DNA of 64,000 bases from the NCBI GenBank assembly GCA_014529385.2, contig CM043942.1, positions 57,411,340 to 57,475,339 on the forward strand, in the 5' to 3' direction. This DNA is from Adiantum capillus-veneris. Lineage: Eukaryota > Streptophyta > Polypodiopsida > Polypodiales > Pteridaceae. The notes beneath the pieces were generated by a model. The model was given only the letters and a program-made list of their open reading frames with translations, ran no database searches and was not told where the DNA came from. Both the position numbers and the translations under genes were made by a program. Positions 22,838 through 34,092 of this stretch are shown in pieces (the first letter of the stretch is position 1; each line of letters starts with the position of its first letter).

Positions 22838-23453
22838 TTTACATTTTATTTCGTTAATTTTTGCTATGCAAATAAAGGACAAAATTGAAAAACATGCAAA
22901 AATGGCGATTATTTCACTACCGCAAAATTTTCTCTAAGAGTGAAAACAGATAATAAACTTGCAAAGATTTTGTTAATTGGAACAACGTAGCATTCCAAAT
23001 GTACGAGATACTTTTGTAAATTATTTAAATGAATGTTCTAGAAATTGGATTAACAATGTCGGATGCGAGGTTTTCCGCGGGCGTCTGAGAGAGAGAGAGA
23101 GAGAGAGAGAGTTGGGTTTGTTTGTGTGTGCGTGTGCTGAGGCTCGACTCCTGCACAGCTGCCCCTCCTCTCTTCCGCGCCTCTTGTGTTCTGAGGAGCT
23201 CCTGGGCAGACTCGTAGAGCTTCAGAAAACGGAAGAGCCTTAAGAAGATCAGTGAGTAAATCTTGGGGCAACAGCTAAGCAAGCCCCGTCAACAGCGCTT
23301 GTGGGCTTAGGTTTTGTAAATAATCGCCTTTTTGAAGCCTTAATTATCGTGATGCTTAGGTTTTCTAAATTATCGCCTTTTTGAAGACTTAATATTCACG
23401 ATGTTTGCATTAGCACCCTTGCTACTGTCAGCCTTTGTAGATTTCATTATCAT
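22838..23453. other. Non-element sequence with (GA)n and a 48-bp tandem duplication
   Basis: Contains (GA)13 at 23086-23111 and two tandem units of about 48 bases (23308-23355 and 23356-23404) sharing ATCGCCTTTTTGAAG. No open frame of note. It may be the older DNA into which the LINEs inserted. Confidence 0.5.
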
Positions 23454-23466
23454 TAGCATCTCTTCT
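23454..23466 (+). repeat. Target-site duplication, left of L4
   Basis: TCATTATCATTAG is perfectly repeated at 28022-28034, directly after the L4 A-rich tail. It defines L4 as a single insertion of about 4.55 kb. Confidence 0.85.
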
Positions 23467-23489
23467 GATCCTTAGTTTCAAAGGAAACA

Positions 23490-24090
23490 GGCAATGGGAT
23501 CAAAATTGGTCTTTTATGGAGAAGGAGGGGACGGGTTCAATGGTGTCCTCTCTATTGTTGACAAGAACTTGGAGCCCAAAGTGGTCCTTAATCACCCCTC
23601 TGGGAGAGTTCTAGGAGTAAGAGTCACTTGGGGGGTCAACATATCACCGTTGTGAACATTTATGGACCATGCAACGCCAAGGATAGGGCCAAATTGTGGA
23701 TACATCTTAAGGACTCCCCATTAGAAGGACAGTGGCTGCTAATAGGAGACTTTAATATGGTCGAGAAGAGAAAGGATAGAACATGCTCAACTAGTCTATT
23801 GGCAGGGTCTGAGAGAAATAAATGGTTTGGACTGTGTGAGAAATGGGCTTTGATGGACCTGTGGGAGTTAGGTCCTTGGAATAGCACGCTGGGATTCACA
23901 TATACAAGCCTCCAATATACCGGCACGACATCCCGGCTCGACAGTTGCTATTGCTCTTATCAAGCTGACTAGATCCCATCCCTTGTTGAGATAAAGGTAC
24001 AAACAACGAAGAGCTTTCTGATCATCTTCCCCTACACTTACAACTCAAGAAAGCCAAAGGGGATGGAAGGACCCCCAGTGGAAGTAAGAG
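23490..24090 (+). pseudogene. L4 ORF2 apurinic-type endonuclease
   Basis: Frames around 23490-23625 and 23628-24040 give DGFNGVLSIVDKN, VVNIYGP, LIGDFNMVE, GFTYTSLQYTGTTSRLD and, after a shift, the SDHLPL-type block seen intact in L5. The GDFN and SRLD blocks are those of the LINE endonuclease, which nicks the target DNA to prime reverse transcription. The N-terminal SWNV block is missing because of 5' truncation. Stops occur at 23970 and elsewhere. Confidence 0.8.
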
Positions 24091-24111
24091 CTACTAGTTA
24101 GAGGGGCACAC

Positions 24112-25672
24112 TTGTTCAAAGACCCTGTGTTTAGAAGTCTCGCTAAGAAAGCCTTATGTAAGCTCAACAAAGATACCCGACTAGAGAATCCTAAAGCTTG
24201 GGACCTTTTTTCTCGGAGTATACATAAAGTGATCAAAACTTCGGGCCCTCGGATAAAAGAGGCCCGGGAGGAGAAAGTGAAGCACCTCAAAGAAAGGGTT
24301 GATCATCTTACAAAGAAAAAAGTCTCTGGGCTTGCCTCCATTGATGAACACAAGCAATGGTTGGAAGCTAAAGCAAGCCTAGCTGAGCATCAGCTCGAAC
24401 AGGTTAGGAGGGCAAGATTACTATTTAGGGAGACCTTTCTTCAACCTGAAGCTGCTAATCAAGCACATGTTTTTCGATCCTTGAAATTAAAAAAAAGCCG
24501 AGGTGTTTTCACTCACTCACAGACGAGAAGGGGGTTACTACACAGGACCCAGATGATATGGCCCGGATGATTGTGGATCACTTAAGCCAAATCATTGGCC
24601 ATCTTGAGACCCGCTCTCATGAAGTGGAGGCGGCCAGAGTAGTCTTGCTCAAGAGTGTCAGCAAACAAATCCACCAACCTGAAGCCAATCGTCTGGAGAT
24701 GGCCTTCTCTGAAGATGAGTGCATGCATGCGTTATTTGCTCTTGGCAAGGAGAAGTCCCGTGGCTGGGATGTTATGACCACTGAATTCTTCAGAGAATTT
24801 TGGGATGACCTCAAGGGTCTGGTCACATATATGGCTAACCAAGCTTTTGTCAAGGGGTGGTTGGATCCCTCTGTGCAAAAAGGGCTTATTAAGCCTATTC
24901 CAAAACAGGTGTGTTGCTCTCATGTTAAGCACTGGTGTCCCATAACCATGATGTCAATAGCATACAAAGTAATCACCAAAGTAGTTGCTCTTAGAATATC
25001 TCCCCTACTGGACAGGGTAATCACGCCACATCAGCACGGGTTTATAAAAGGAAGGTCCATATATCACAATATCTTGGCAACAATGGTTGGCATTGAATAT
25101 GCTGAATTCACAAAGCACGATTGCATCTTGCTTCAACTTGATTTAGACAAGGCATATGATAGGCTTATGTGGTCATTCATTGAAGATGTCATGAAAACTC
25201 TAGGTTTTGGGCCTCGTCTTTGCCGCCTTGTTCACACTCTGGGTGCGGGTGGGCATTCAGAGCTCTTGTTCAATGAAAGAATTTTGGGCACGTTTGAAGC
25301 GAGAAGATCGATCAAGCAAGGATGCCCCCTAGCCCCCCTTATTTTTGCCATCGGCTCACATCCTCTTGTAACAATGCTCGAGGCGGCTGCTGCACAAGGA
25401 GAAATCCAAGGTTTGATTTTGTCCGGCAATGACGAGCCGACAATGACCAGCTCTTGGCCAAAATGTTTGCTGAAGACTCCCTCCTTTTTTTAAAAGCCCG
25501 CCCTCAGGTTCTCAAGAAGGCGTTAGAGATCGGGCAAACTTTTGTCGTGGCTTCGAGGTCGAAGTGTGGTATTGAGAAGTCGCGACTCATCTCCCTTTCG
25601 GAAGAGGACACATTTGACCCTTCAGACTGGTCAGGGGAGATCATGTCTAAAGGAAGGATATTTCGACATTAA
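24112..25672 (+). pseudogene. L4 ORF2 reverse transcriptase core
   Basis: 24112-24570 covers the K/E-rich linker between endonuclease and RT. 24558-25493 gives the RT from DECMHALFALGKEKSRGWD through HGFIKGRSIYHNILA and QLDLDKAYDRLMW to QGCPLAPLIF. At 25430-25450 a short duplication (GACAATGAC context) shifts the frame, and 25454-25672 continues with MFAEDSLLFLK, where the first Asp of the F-x-D-D motif is Glu. Unlike L2, L5 and L6, the codon before CILLQLDLDK is not a stop (KHDCILL here). Confidence 0.9.
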
Positions 25673-25760
25673 GGTGCCCCCTTGGGCATGAACGTTACTC
25701 ACAAGAAAAAGGTTTCAATGGGTCTTGGAGAGGACACAAAAGAAAATGAAAAGATGGGAG

Positions 25761-26193
25761 TATGTCCCTCTAATCTTGCTAAGCAGGTCAATTACGCAGG
25801 ATCTTGGGAGAACCTTTCGATCGCTTCGAAGTGAAAAAGCGGGGAGCTATTACATGGAGGAGAGAGAAAAAGGAATGCCGCGTTCAGGCGAGGAAATGAG
25901 AGCTTCATATTTTTTCCTGTGAGTTCGTGGGCTGCGAATCAGTCGAGCGGGCGTGTGTGAGAGGGCATCGTGTTGCAGAGCAGGGGAAGCAAGCATAATG
26001 CAGAGTAGGGCAATATTGACGTGGCAGCATTGCGTAGGGTCCAGGTTCATGCAATGGCAACGTGGGAGGCGCTAACGAATCCAAGGTGAAGCTCAAGCAG
26101 GCTCTGCGGGGATGAGTAGCGAGGGCAAGGGAGCGTTAATTGAATGGAGGTTTTTGGGAGAGTCATCCACCAGCACGAGCAGAGATGCACAGG

Positions 26194-26230
<37 letters not shown>

Positions 26231-26510
26231 GGCAATGGAGGCACAAGTCTCTCTCTCTCTCTCTCTCTCTCTTTGTCTTTGAGGCTAGATCAGCGTTGCG
26301 AGGGAAGGGTTTGCAGGAGGGTTGTCTAGCGAGGAGATGAAGAGGGGACGCAGTTTACGAAGATGGGGATGAGAGCAGGCGCGGGAGAAGAAGACAAGAT
26401 GCACGCAGGAACTCGGACGAACGCAAATCACTTACTTTGACAACAATAGAAGAAAGAATCTTCAGTTCTAATTAATTAATAGGTTGTCGAATGGACCCAG
26501 TACGTCCCCA
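25761..26510. other. 750-bp insertion of unknown origin inside L4
   Basis: L4 sequence stops after AAGATGGGAG (25760) and resumes with GTTTGTGTTGCTTCCC at about 26511; the sister LINEs read straight through. The insert has two (CT)n tracts (26198-26229 and 26248-26272) and no frame with a recognised domain. It may be a small non-autonomous element or filler DNA. Confidence 0.6.
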
Positions 26511-27879
26511 GTTTGTGTTGCTTCCCTTCCCAAGTTGGATAAAAGTGATCAACTCATTCATGCTCCCTTATATTGCCTTCACCAGTCCTCTCCTTAATTA
26601 AAATAGCCAAATGTAATTGAAAGGAGATTTTGAAACCAGTTAAGAGATTCTTGTGGAATAAAAACACCAAGGCCTCAGCACCATGGCAGTGGGCGAGATG
26701 GGAATTTATTGCTCGTCCTACTTTACAAGGTGGACTCGGAATCCACAATCCTGTCGCCCATGTCCAGGCTCTCTGTTCCAAGTTTGTGGTTTCAATAGCA
26801 GAACAGGAACAAGCCTGGGCTATCATGATCAAGGACATGATTGACAAGTCAAAACTATACTCGAATGGTGGTCAATGGAAAGAGCTTGAGGTGCACGATA
26901 AACTTCTAGCCCCCGAATGGTCTAGCTTGAAATTAGGAGGCATAACGGGAGAGCTAGTGTGGAAATGCAATAGTGCAACAAGGGTATTAGAATGGGGGGA
27001 ACTAACCCGATACTTTCAAAACTCCACCACACATTGGTCCTTATGGCTGTCAAAAGCGGCTGGAGTATATCTAAACCCTTACTAGAGAGAAATTGCCAGA
27101 AGGCTAAACAATAAAGGACTCCGAAGGCTGATCCACTCTTGGGATGAAACCACCAGGCACTTGAAATCTCCTGACTATCTAGCATATGAGCTTCAACTTC
27201 ATGGCATGGAGAAGATGCTGGTCTGCAGAATTGTTGAAGGCCTGGACAATGAATTGATGCCAATTCAAGAATTCAGTTCTGAGTGGAAATCTTGGAAAGG
27301 GCCCAAGGATAGATCTTTCTTTAAATCCCATACAAAGAACATCTATCAATAGCTCATGTACAACGATGACTGGTTTGCCCCCTTGAACAAACAATGGAAG
27401 AAAAATTGGTCGGAGGCCCGTTGGTGGACTGAGGTCATGTTCAATATCTGGAAGCCATAATGGCCCCATTTTATGAAGGTGTTTCTATGGAAGGTGCTTT
27501 GGGGGGCCTTTCCGACGGGTGTCAAGTGGATAAATGCTCCTGGTGCCACGGGGCCAGTGAAGACTTGACACACCTTTTTTGGGACTATCCAACAATAAGC
27601 GGTTTGGCAGGGAAGGTGTGTAAATGGATAAAAAGAATGTGGCAGATAAGTTTCTTCAAGAAAGATTTAGCAATTGTGGGAAATTGGTTTTCAAGTACAA
27701 CCCTTCTTATATGTACCCAAATTGTTAGATTCTGCTTCTTCTATAATATTTGGAAGGCCAGGAACGACTTCTTGGTGATTGTCCAAGAAATTATGAAATT
27801 AATATATACGATTTGTAAAATCCATAACTGGGATGATTCGCTTAGAGCGACCGATGACATTAGGTCGAAGCCTTCTTAA
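26511..27879 (+). pseudogene. L4 ORF2 connection and zf-RVT-like C-terminus
   Basis: It reads on from SFMLPYIAFTSPLL through 26630-27085 (KRFLWNKNTKAS, GGLGIHNPVAHVQAL) and 27161-27352 to 27460-27879, where MKVFLWKVLWGA and a Cys/His segment (KCSWCHGASEDLTHLF) form the zf-RVT-like end. Stops at 27083 and 27350 break it. About 9 residues before the Cys segment are deleted relative to L5. Confidence 0.85.
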
Positions 27880-28021
27880 AGCTATGGTCTCTTTTGTGGC
27901 TTGTAAATCTGATGTAATATCCGCTTCCCAAGGCTCCGTTGGAGCTTGAGAATGATCTCTAATTCTCTATCCTACATTCTAATACAATCACTCACAATTG
28001 TGAAAATAAATATTAAAAAAA

Positions 28022-28131
28022 TCATTATCATTAGGCCTTAAGCCTTGGCAAAATCAACTAGGCCTTAAGCCTTGGAAAACACAAGAAGATGGTAGGAAGA
28101 GGTAAAGAGGGAAAAAAACATTTATATAAAA
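28022..28131. repeat. Right target-site duplication of L4 and a 25-bp tandem repeat
   Basis: 28022-28034 is the right copy of TCATTATCATTAG. AGGCCTTAAGCCTTGG then occurs twice with a period of 25 bases (from 28033). G1 inserted at 28132. Confidence 0.7.
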
Positions 28132-28432
28132 TGTCATAAAATCTAATATCTAACCAACCCAAATGATTTTCTCATATTAAATTGATCACTTAATGTGGGA
28201 GAATAAATGGGAACAAGTGTTAAGATATAGATATGTGCTTATAGATATATCTCAACACGGGGCCAATAGTAAAGGGCCCCAAATGGGAGATGGTCTATAA
28301 AGAGCATGGCTAACCAATGGAGCATAAGACCTTAGGGTTAGCTTCATTGAAGACCTCCAATAATGTGTGTAAAAGTCCTTTGACCTTAGGTAAGCTAGGG
28401 CTGAGCTTGAGGTGGGAACCCGGCCCAAACTC

Positions 28433-28580
28433 GAGGTGCTTGTCGTGCTTGAGGTGCTTGTCTTGCTTGAGGTGCTTGATTAAGATGCTTGAGGTGCTTG
28501 ACTGGCTCCATGCTTGAGGTGCTTGACTTGGTGCATGATTGAGATGCTTGAAGTGCCTTGAGAAGCTTGCCTGAGATGCT
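28433..28580. repeat. Minisatellite in the G1 LTR
   Basis: GAGGTGCTTG occurs five times, plus degenerate units, at irregular spacing of about 18-28 bases. The same array is in the 3' LTR at 35813-35960, so it is a property of the LTR. Confidence 0.85.
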
Positions 28581-28702
28581 TGTGGGAACACCCCCTACTT
28601 CAAGTGCTTAGTCATGCTTGATGACTAAGGGGCTTGCTCATCCAAAGTCAAAAATATCCCTACAAGGAGGGGGGCAAGCCTACAAGGGGGGGGATGAGAG
28701 AG

Positions 28703-28703
<1 letters not shown>

Positions 28704-28741
<38 letters not shown>
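28704..28741. repeat. (CA)n microsatellite in G1 5' LTR
   Basis: About 18 CA units; the 3' LTR copy (36084-36128) is about 4 units longer, a length change since or at insertion. Confidence 0.95.
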
Positions 28742-29751
28742 GGGAAGCCCCAGCTTGAAGAGGCAGCAAGGACACTTGTCAAGTTCCTCCTCATGTTGCC
28801 CTCATGGTGTGCCTGAAACCTATTGGTTGGCCACCCAAGGGGTCCAATGATAATAAAGGATATTTAATTAATTGATTTTGCATTTATCAAGTCCTCTCTC
28901 TCAAAGGGAAAAGGGGGACACTTGTCCCAAGGCTATCCCTGTTGCTTGTAATGGCTCCTGCTTGTGATTGGCTAGGCCTGGAGGGGTCCAATGAGCTTTA
29001 AGCATGAGATACAAGGGGGGGTCGACCCAAGCAAGCTAGGGGGGTGCATAGGGGGTATACTCACCCACACACACTCACAAACACTCTCATTGTATACTAT
29101 GCAAAGGCAAGAGCTCCCTCTCTTTCTCCAAGCAAGTAGAGGTTGAGAGCCTACACCAACACTCTTGGCTATGGAGTGCAAATCCATCCAAGAGCCATGC
29201 TTCAATGCTTGAGCTTGCCATCTATTTCTTCTTCATTACTATGCTATTATGTATGCTAGCACAAGAGTTATGATAAGTGAGGAACTAGCTCTTTCTCGTA
29301 TGAAATGTTTCTTCTTCCTCTTCCCTACCCTCATTCCCTGCTATCTCTCTCCACCTTCGAAGGTGTTTGAGGTCTTGGTATAGTTAAAACTTTCTTCAAG
29401 TTTAGGTTATGCTATGATGGTGATGCATGAAGCTTTCCATCTTCATTGCCTCACCTAGGTCACAAGGAACACAAAGAATGTATTGTAACAAGTCTCTCTT
29501 TATGGGAGAAATCATAATACAAATGCCTATTGGAGGGGGGACCGGCTCCACAAAAATCCGGTCCTCAACTGTTGTCATGTTCTCTAAATTATCTCTCTTG
29601 AAAAAGTATTGTCTATGCCAAGTTAACTAATTTCTATGATTATGTTGCTATGTTCAATTATGTCAACCCGCTATGCTCACAAAATCATTTCTTGAAAGTA
29701 CTCTCATTAAATTCCGCTACTCTCAAATTGAATAGGCAAATTCCATTACAT

Positions 29752-29763
29752 TGGTATCAGAGC
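29752..29763 (+). promoter_or_regulatory. G1 primer binding site
   Basis: TGGTATCAGAGC one base after the 5' LTR is complementary to the 3' end of plant initiator tRNA-Met, the usual primer of plant LTR elements. It starts minus-strand DNA synthesis. Confidence 0.95.
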
Positions 29764-30164
29764 ATTTGGTTTCTCTTTTCTTGCTTAAGAAGAGAGGTCC
29801 TTAAGTAGCCTATAAATGGTTGATGTTGTTAATTATAATAGAGTAAGTGGAGCTGGGAACTAATATCGGTTTTGTTAAGCCCACAATGTGGGGGATGGTG
29901 CACACCTCGGGAGCTTTGGACTTAATAATGGAGTCATTTTAGACTTGCCTATGGCTTTACCATTATTGAGCCATAAGAAGTCCAAAAGGAGCTAGCCCTT
30001 GGCAACTCTGCTATGTTAGACCTACTCCTCTACTGTCTATAATTAACCACTTTGAGCCGTGGGTGTAGATACTTAAGAGCCGATTTTCAAAGGCTAAGAG
30101 GAGTGGCAACTAAGGTTTTGTATTGCCAAAGCATACACTAAGTATAAACATAAATTTTGTTAAC

Positions 30165-30713
30165 ATGGCTGACAATAATCAAGAGAGTAGAATTAACATT
30201 GATAGCTTTGATTTTGCACATGAAGGTGCTAATGATGATGCTCCCATGTTTGTGAATTATCTCGTCACTAGGTTGAAACAAGCTATGGGCAACCCTGCTT
30301 TGCAAGCCAAAGTTACTCAACAACTTCGTGCTTATGGAATTTCCCTTCCTCTCCCAGAGGAGAGAGAGATTAGGAGGCCTCTTGAAGAGACCCCCAAAAG
30401 AAGACTCTCTCCCATTCGAGAGGAGGAATCCAAAGAGAAAGAAAGCAATGACAGTCTAAGTTCTGAAGATGTGGCTCCACGAAGACGGCGGTCTAGACGA
30501 TCGCCTACTCCTCCCAAGAGGAAAAGAGCAACCCATAGTCCTTCTCCTCATCACTCTGAAAGGGAAGAGAGGAAACAAAGGAAGAAAAGGGCTAGGAAGA
30601 GGTCACCCTCTTCTCCTTCTTCTTCACCTTCCTCCTCTTCTGATGAAAGTTATGGCTATTCTCCTAGAGAATACAAGAGGGGAGGACATCGCAAATCATT
30701 TCCTGCATGGTGA
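30165..30713 (+). pseudogene. G1 gag, N-terminal part
   Basis: The ATG at 30165 (MADNNQESRIN) is preferred over an upstream non-ATG extension. The protein has a helical N-terminus and then a long R/S/E/K-rich disordered tract (SRRSPTPPKRKR, SPSSPSSSPSSSSDE). A single TGA at 30711-30713 ends it; the same frame continues into the capsid-like part, so gag was split by one stop codon. In an intact element gag forms the cytoplasmic virus-like particle. Confidence 0.85.
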
Positions 30714-31952
30714 AGGTCACAAAAGCTAAAAAAGTTCAAGGAGGGAGGAAAGAGTATCTCTTTTCTCACCTATGATGGCACCTTTGGTGCTACCGACAAA
30801 GTGTTGGCCTTCATCCAGCAATTTGATACGGCCTTTGGGGACGAGGGCTTCACAGAGTCCTCCAAGCTATGCCATGTAGCTATGCACTTCCAAAAATCAG
30901 CTCGTCAATGGTGGGCTAGCCTTCATGGCAATGGAGAAGCCCCAAAGACATGGAAAACTCTACGAGTTTCCATCATGAAGCAATTTCTTCCAAGTGATAC
31001 TAAAGATAAAGTTCTTACGGAATGGCGCGGCTTGAAGCTCCTCTCTCATGAGTCTATCAACAAGTATGTAGACAAGTTTTGGGATTTACATCTCAAAGCT
31101 ACTGTCTTTCAAAAGATAGACTTTGCCGAGCAAAGACAACAATTCTGTGCGGGATTACCTGAAGAGATGTCCGAATACATCAACTCTCAACGGCCCGGTA
31201 CTATTACCGAAGTAATCCACCACACCATGGTTGCTTCACGCATCAATTTCCATCAAGGGGCTAGACGTAATGTCAAGCCCATGGAAAACAAAGATAAAAA
31301 TGATGCAAAGGGGAAATCCAATGCTCAAAATAATTCCCAAGGCACTTCCAACAACAACAATAACAACAACAACAATCGGTCCAAGGAGAAGGGAGTTTAC
31401 AAAGGTAAAAAAAAACTCTCTCCTGAAGAGCTTGAAGCTTTTCGCAAGGACCATAAGTGTTTCAAGTGTGGGGAGCAAGGACATGGCTATCGTTCTTGCC
31501 CCAAGAAGAATACTCACAATGAGACTCCTAGGGCTTCCACCATCGAAGCTCCAAAAGAGGATGCTCATTGCAAAGGATCATCACTTTCCTATGCGTGGGG
31601 AAAGGTAAGAGAGCATGATGCCTTCATCTTGTTTGACCCAGGCTCTACTCTCAACTTCATATCAATAGAGTTGGCCACCAAGTTGGGCATTCAAGCTTTT
31701 GAGATGGGAGATATAGTAACAGCTGATGCAGCTTTCAAGGGACAACAAGCCTCCGTTACTCCCTTGATTGGGAAGTTGAGGCTTCATGTCCAAATCTATG
31801 TCGACAAAGAAGACTTCTTCATCTCTCCTCTCCAACATCAGGATGTTATCCTAGGGGCACCATGGTTTGATCGCATGGCTGCCAACATGAAGTTCCCTGA
31901 AAGGAGAATTTACTTCACCTATAGGGGGAAAGAACATGTATATAGATGCTAG
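30714..31952 (+). pseudogene. G1 gag capsid, zinc knuckle and protease
   Basis: In frame with the preceding gag part. The retrotransposon gag domain lies at 30750-31260 (ARQWWASLHGNG, LKLLSHESINKYVDKFWDL, FCAGLPEEMSEYINSQRPGT). An Asn run follows, then the knuckle CFKCGEQGHGYRSC (31458-31499, CX2CX4HX4C). The protease block FDPGSTLNFIS has Asp at 31635, with Pro where Ser or Thr is usual, and VILGAPWFDR follows. Two consecutive stops, TAG TGA (31950-31955), separate it from RT, still in the same frame. Confidence 0.9.
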
Positions 31953-31955
31953 TGA

Positions 31956-33457
31956 GAGCGTGGTCGCACTATTCCACTTGTAAATCCTCTTTCTTTTGAT
32001 AAATCAATGAAGAGCTCAGTTTCTGCGTACATGATTTATGTCAAAGAGTCTCTAAAAGCTAATAATGTTTCATCAAATGAAAATGATAGGAATGAAGAAG
32101 AGTTAGACTTGTCTACTTTTCTAAAAGGATTCCAAGATGTGTTCATCGATGATATCCCTATGGACCTACCTCCAAAACGAGGGGATGATAACCATCGTAT
32201 TGAGCTCCTTCCAGGAAGCTCACCACCTAACAAACCTCCTTATCGAGTCTCACAAGCTCAACAAGAGGAGATTATGAGGCAAGTACCGGAATTGGTAGAC
32301 GAAGGGATGGTGAGGCCTAGTTCCTCTCCCTTTTGTTCTCCAGTCCTTTTAGTGCAAAAGAAAGATGGTACATACCATATGTGTGTGGACTATCGAGCAC
32401 TAAACCATATCACTATCAAAAACAGATTTCCCGTGCCTCGGGTAGAAGATCTGTTTGATAAGCTACAAGGCTCTACCTACTTCAGTAGGATTGACCTTAA
32501 GAGTGGCTATCATCAAATAAGGATAGTGGATGAAGATATCCTAAAAGGACCGCGTTTCGCACAACATTTGGTCTTTATGAATATCTAGTCATGCCTTTTG
32601 GCTTGACTAATGCACCAGCTACTTTCAATCGTCTCATGGAGAAAATTTTTAGACCATATCGTAAATTCACTGGAGTGTTCTTTGATGATATCATCATCTA
32701 CTCCAAGTCTTTGGAGGAACATAAGCAACATCTCCAAGTGATTTTTCAAGCCTTGAGGGAGAACAAACTTTTTCTCAACCAAAAGAAAAGTGAATTCTTC
32801 CTTCAAGAGATTCAATATCTAGGTCATATTATCTCTCACGATGGTATTCGTATGGATCCATCAAAGTTAGAGGTAATAAAATCATGGCCTAACCCAAGGA
32901 ATCTACATGAGCTAAGAAGCTTTATTGGTATGTGTGCATACTATAGACGCTTCATAGCAAAATTCTCTCAAGTAGAAGGACCACTACATGACTTAACAAA
33001 GAAGAACGTTAAGTTTGTATGGACTGCTAAGGAGCAAAATGCTTTTGAAATACTCAAAGAGAAGATTAATTCCCAACCAGTCCTCGTGCTTCCGGATCTC
33101 TCAAAGCCATTTGAGGTCCAATGTGATGCTTGTGGTGATTGCCTTGGAGCGGTTTTGCTTCAAGAAGGGCATGCCATAGCATATGAGAGCCGAAGGATCA
33201 ATAGTGATGAACGAGTCTTGGGCATTTATGAGAAAGAGCTTTTAGCTGTTCTACATGCCCTAGACACATGGAAGCACTACCTATTGGGGACTCCATTTAT
33301 CCTACGAACCGACCACCAAAGTCTAAGGTATTTCATGACGCAAACCAAGCTTTCCGACAAACAAATGAGGTGGGCAAATTTTCTTTCACAATTTAATTTC
33401 CATATTGCTCACATAGCTGGTAAGCACAATCAAGTTGCCGATGCACTTTCACGATGA
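31956..33457 (+). pseudogene. G1 reverse transcriptase and RNase H
   Basis: 31956-32588 has the RT N-terminal half ([51 protein letters not shown]). A one-base frameshift at about 32550, where KTAFRTTFG is expected, moves the frame; 32591-33457 continues with [12 protein letters not shown] and GVFFDDIIIYS (catalytic Asp pair at 32684-32689). RNase H follows: FEVQCDACGDCLGAVL, KELLAVLHAL, LRTDHQSL and NQVADALSR carry its acidic residues. A TGA at 33455-33457 ends it before the integrase. The layout is that of chromodomain-bearing plant Gypsy elements. Confidence 0.95.
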
Positions 33458-34092
33458 CCAAAAGTTAATGCGGTGTCTATAGCTACTCACAATGATCTAT
33501 CCTCTATGATAGATGAGTGATGCTACTGACCCTGACTTTAGAGACATAATGTCAGCCCTTGCTTTGGGGAAGAAAGAGGAACCATTCACCTTGTAGGATG
33601 GTTATCTTCTCCACGGCAATAGGCAATGTGTTACCCATTCCCTTCGTGAGAAGGTTATGTATGAATCCCATGCTCCTCCCATATGCAGGGCATAGAGGTA
33701 TTCAACCTACTCTCCGAGGAGTAGAGTAGAGACGTATTTCTATTGGCCTACCATGAAAGTGGACATACAAGAGTATGTTTCAAAATGTGTAGTATGCCAA
33801 AAGACAAGTATGATAGAGGAAGAAAACCTGGATTACTCCAGACATTGCCTATTCCAAATTCACCATGGGAGAGTATATCCATGGATTCATCTTTGGATTA
33901 CCCACTCTCCGAGGAGTAGAGACGTATTTCTATTGGCCTACCATGAAAGTGGACATACAAGAGTATGTTTAAAATGTGTTGTATGCCAAAAGACCAGTAT
34001 GATAGAGGAAGAAACCTGGATTACTCCAGACATTGCCTATTCCAAATTCACCATGGGAGAGTATATCCATGGATTTCATCTTTGGATTACCC
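33458..34092 (+). pseudogene. G1 integrase zinc-binding part with a tandem duplication
   Basis: The region after RNase H is broken by stops and shifts. The CC half of the HHCC finger is present twice (SKCVVCQK and LKCVVCQK) because 33711-33904 is repeated as 33906-34092, with about 190-195 base spacing and a 5-bp difference. The upstream His residues are in a frameshifted segment near 33665-33710. Confidence 0.8.

Larger units (their letters stand above)
23467..28021 (+). mobile_element. LINE L4, 5'-truncated, flanked by a 13-bp target-site duplication
   Basis: It begins inside the endonuclease domain and runs through RT, connection and zf-RVT-like segments to a palindrome variant (CTCACAATTGTGA, 27986-27998) and an A/T-rich tail. 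A 750-bp non-LINE insertion interrupts it at about 25761-26510. Coding pieces are annotated separately. Confidence 0.9.
28132..29750 (+). mobile_element. G1 5' LTR
   Basis: It begins TGTCATAAAATC and ends TTCCATTACA just before the primer binding site. A CTATAAAG TATA-like box is at 28295-28302 (CTATCAAG in the 3' LTR). It contains a minisatellite of GAGGTGCTTG units (28433-28580) and a (CA)n tract (28704-28741). Confidence 0.95.

Noticed and set aside
24558-25493. Functional host reverse-transcriptase-like gene
   Set aside because: It is a LINE ORF2 fragment within a 13-bp target-site duplication, frameshifted before its catalytic motif and with Asp changed to Glu.
25759-26508. AGTATGTCCC/AGTACGTCCC as a target-site duplication of the L4 insert
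   Set aside because: Sister LINEs do not have this sequence at the insertion point, so the repeat cannot be duplicated target DNA; it may be chance.
28433-28580. CRISPR-like repeat array
   Set aside because: Short uneven units with spacers that are themselves similar, present in both LTRs of a plant retrotransposon; it is a minisatellite.
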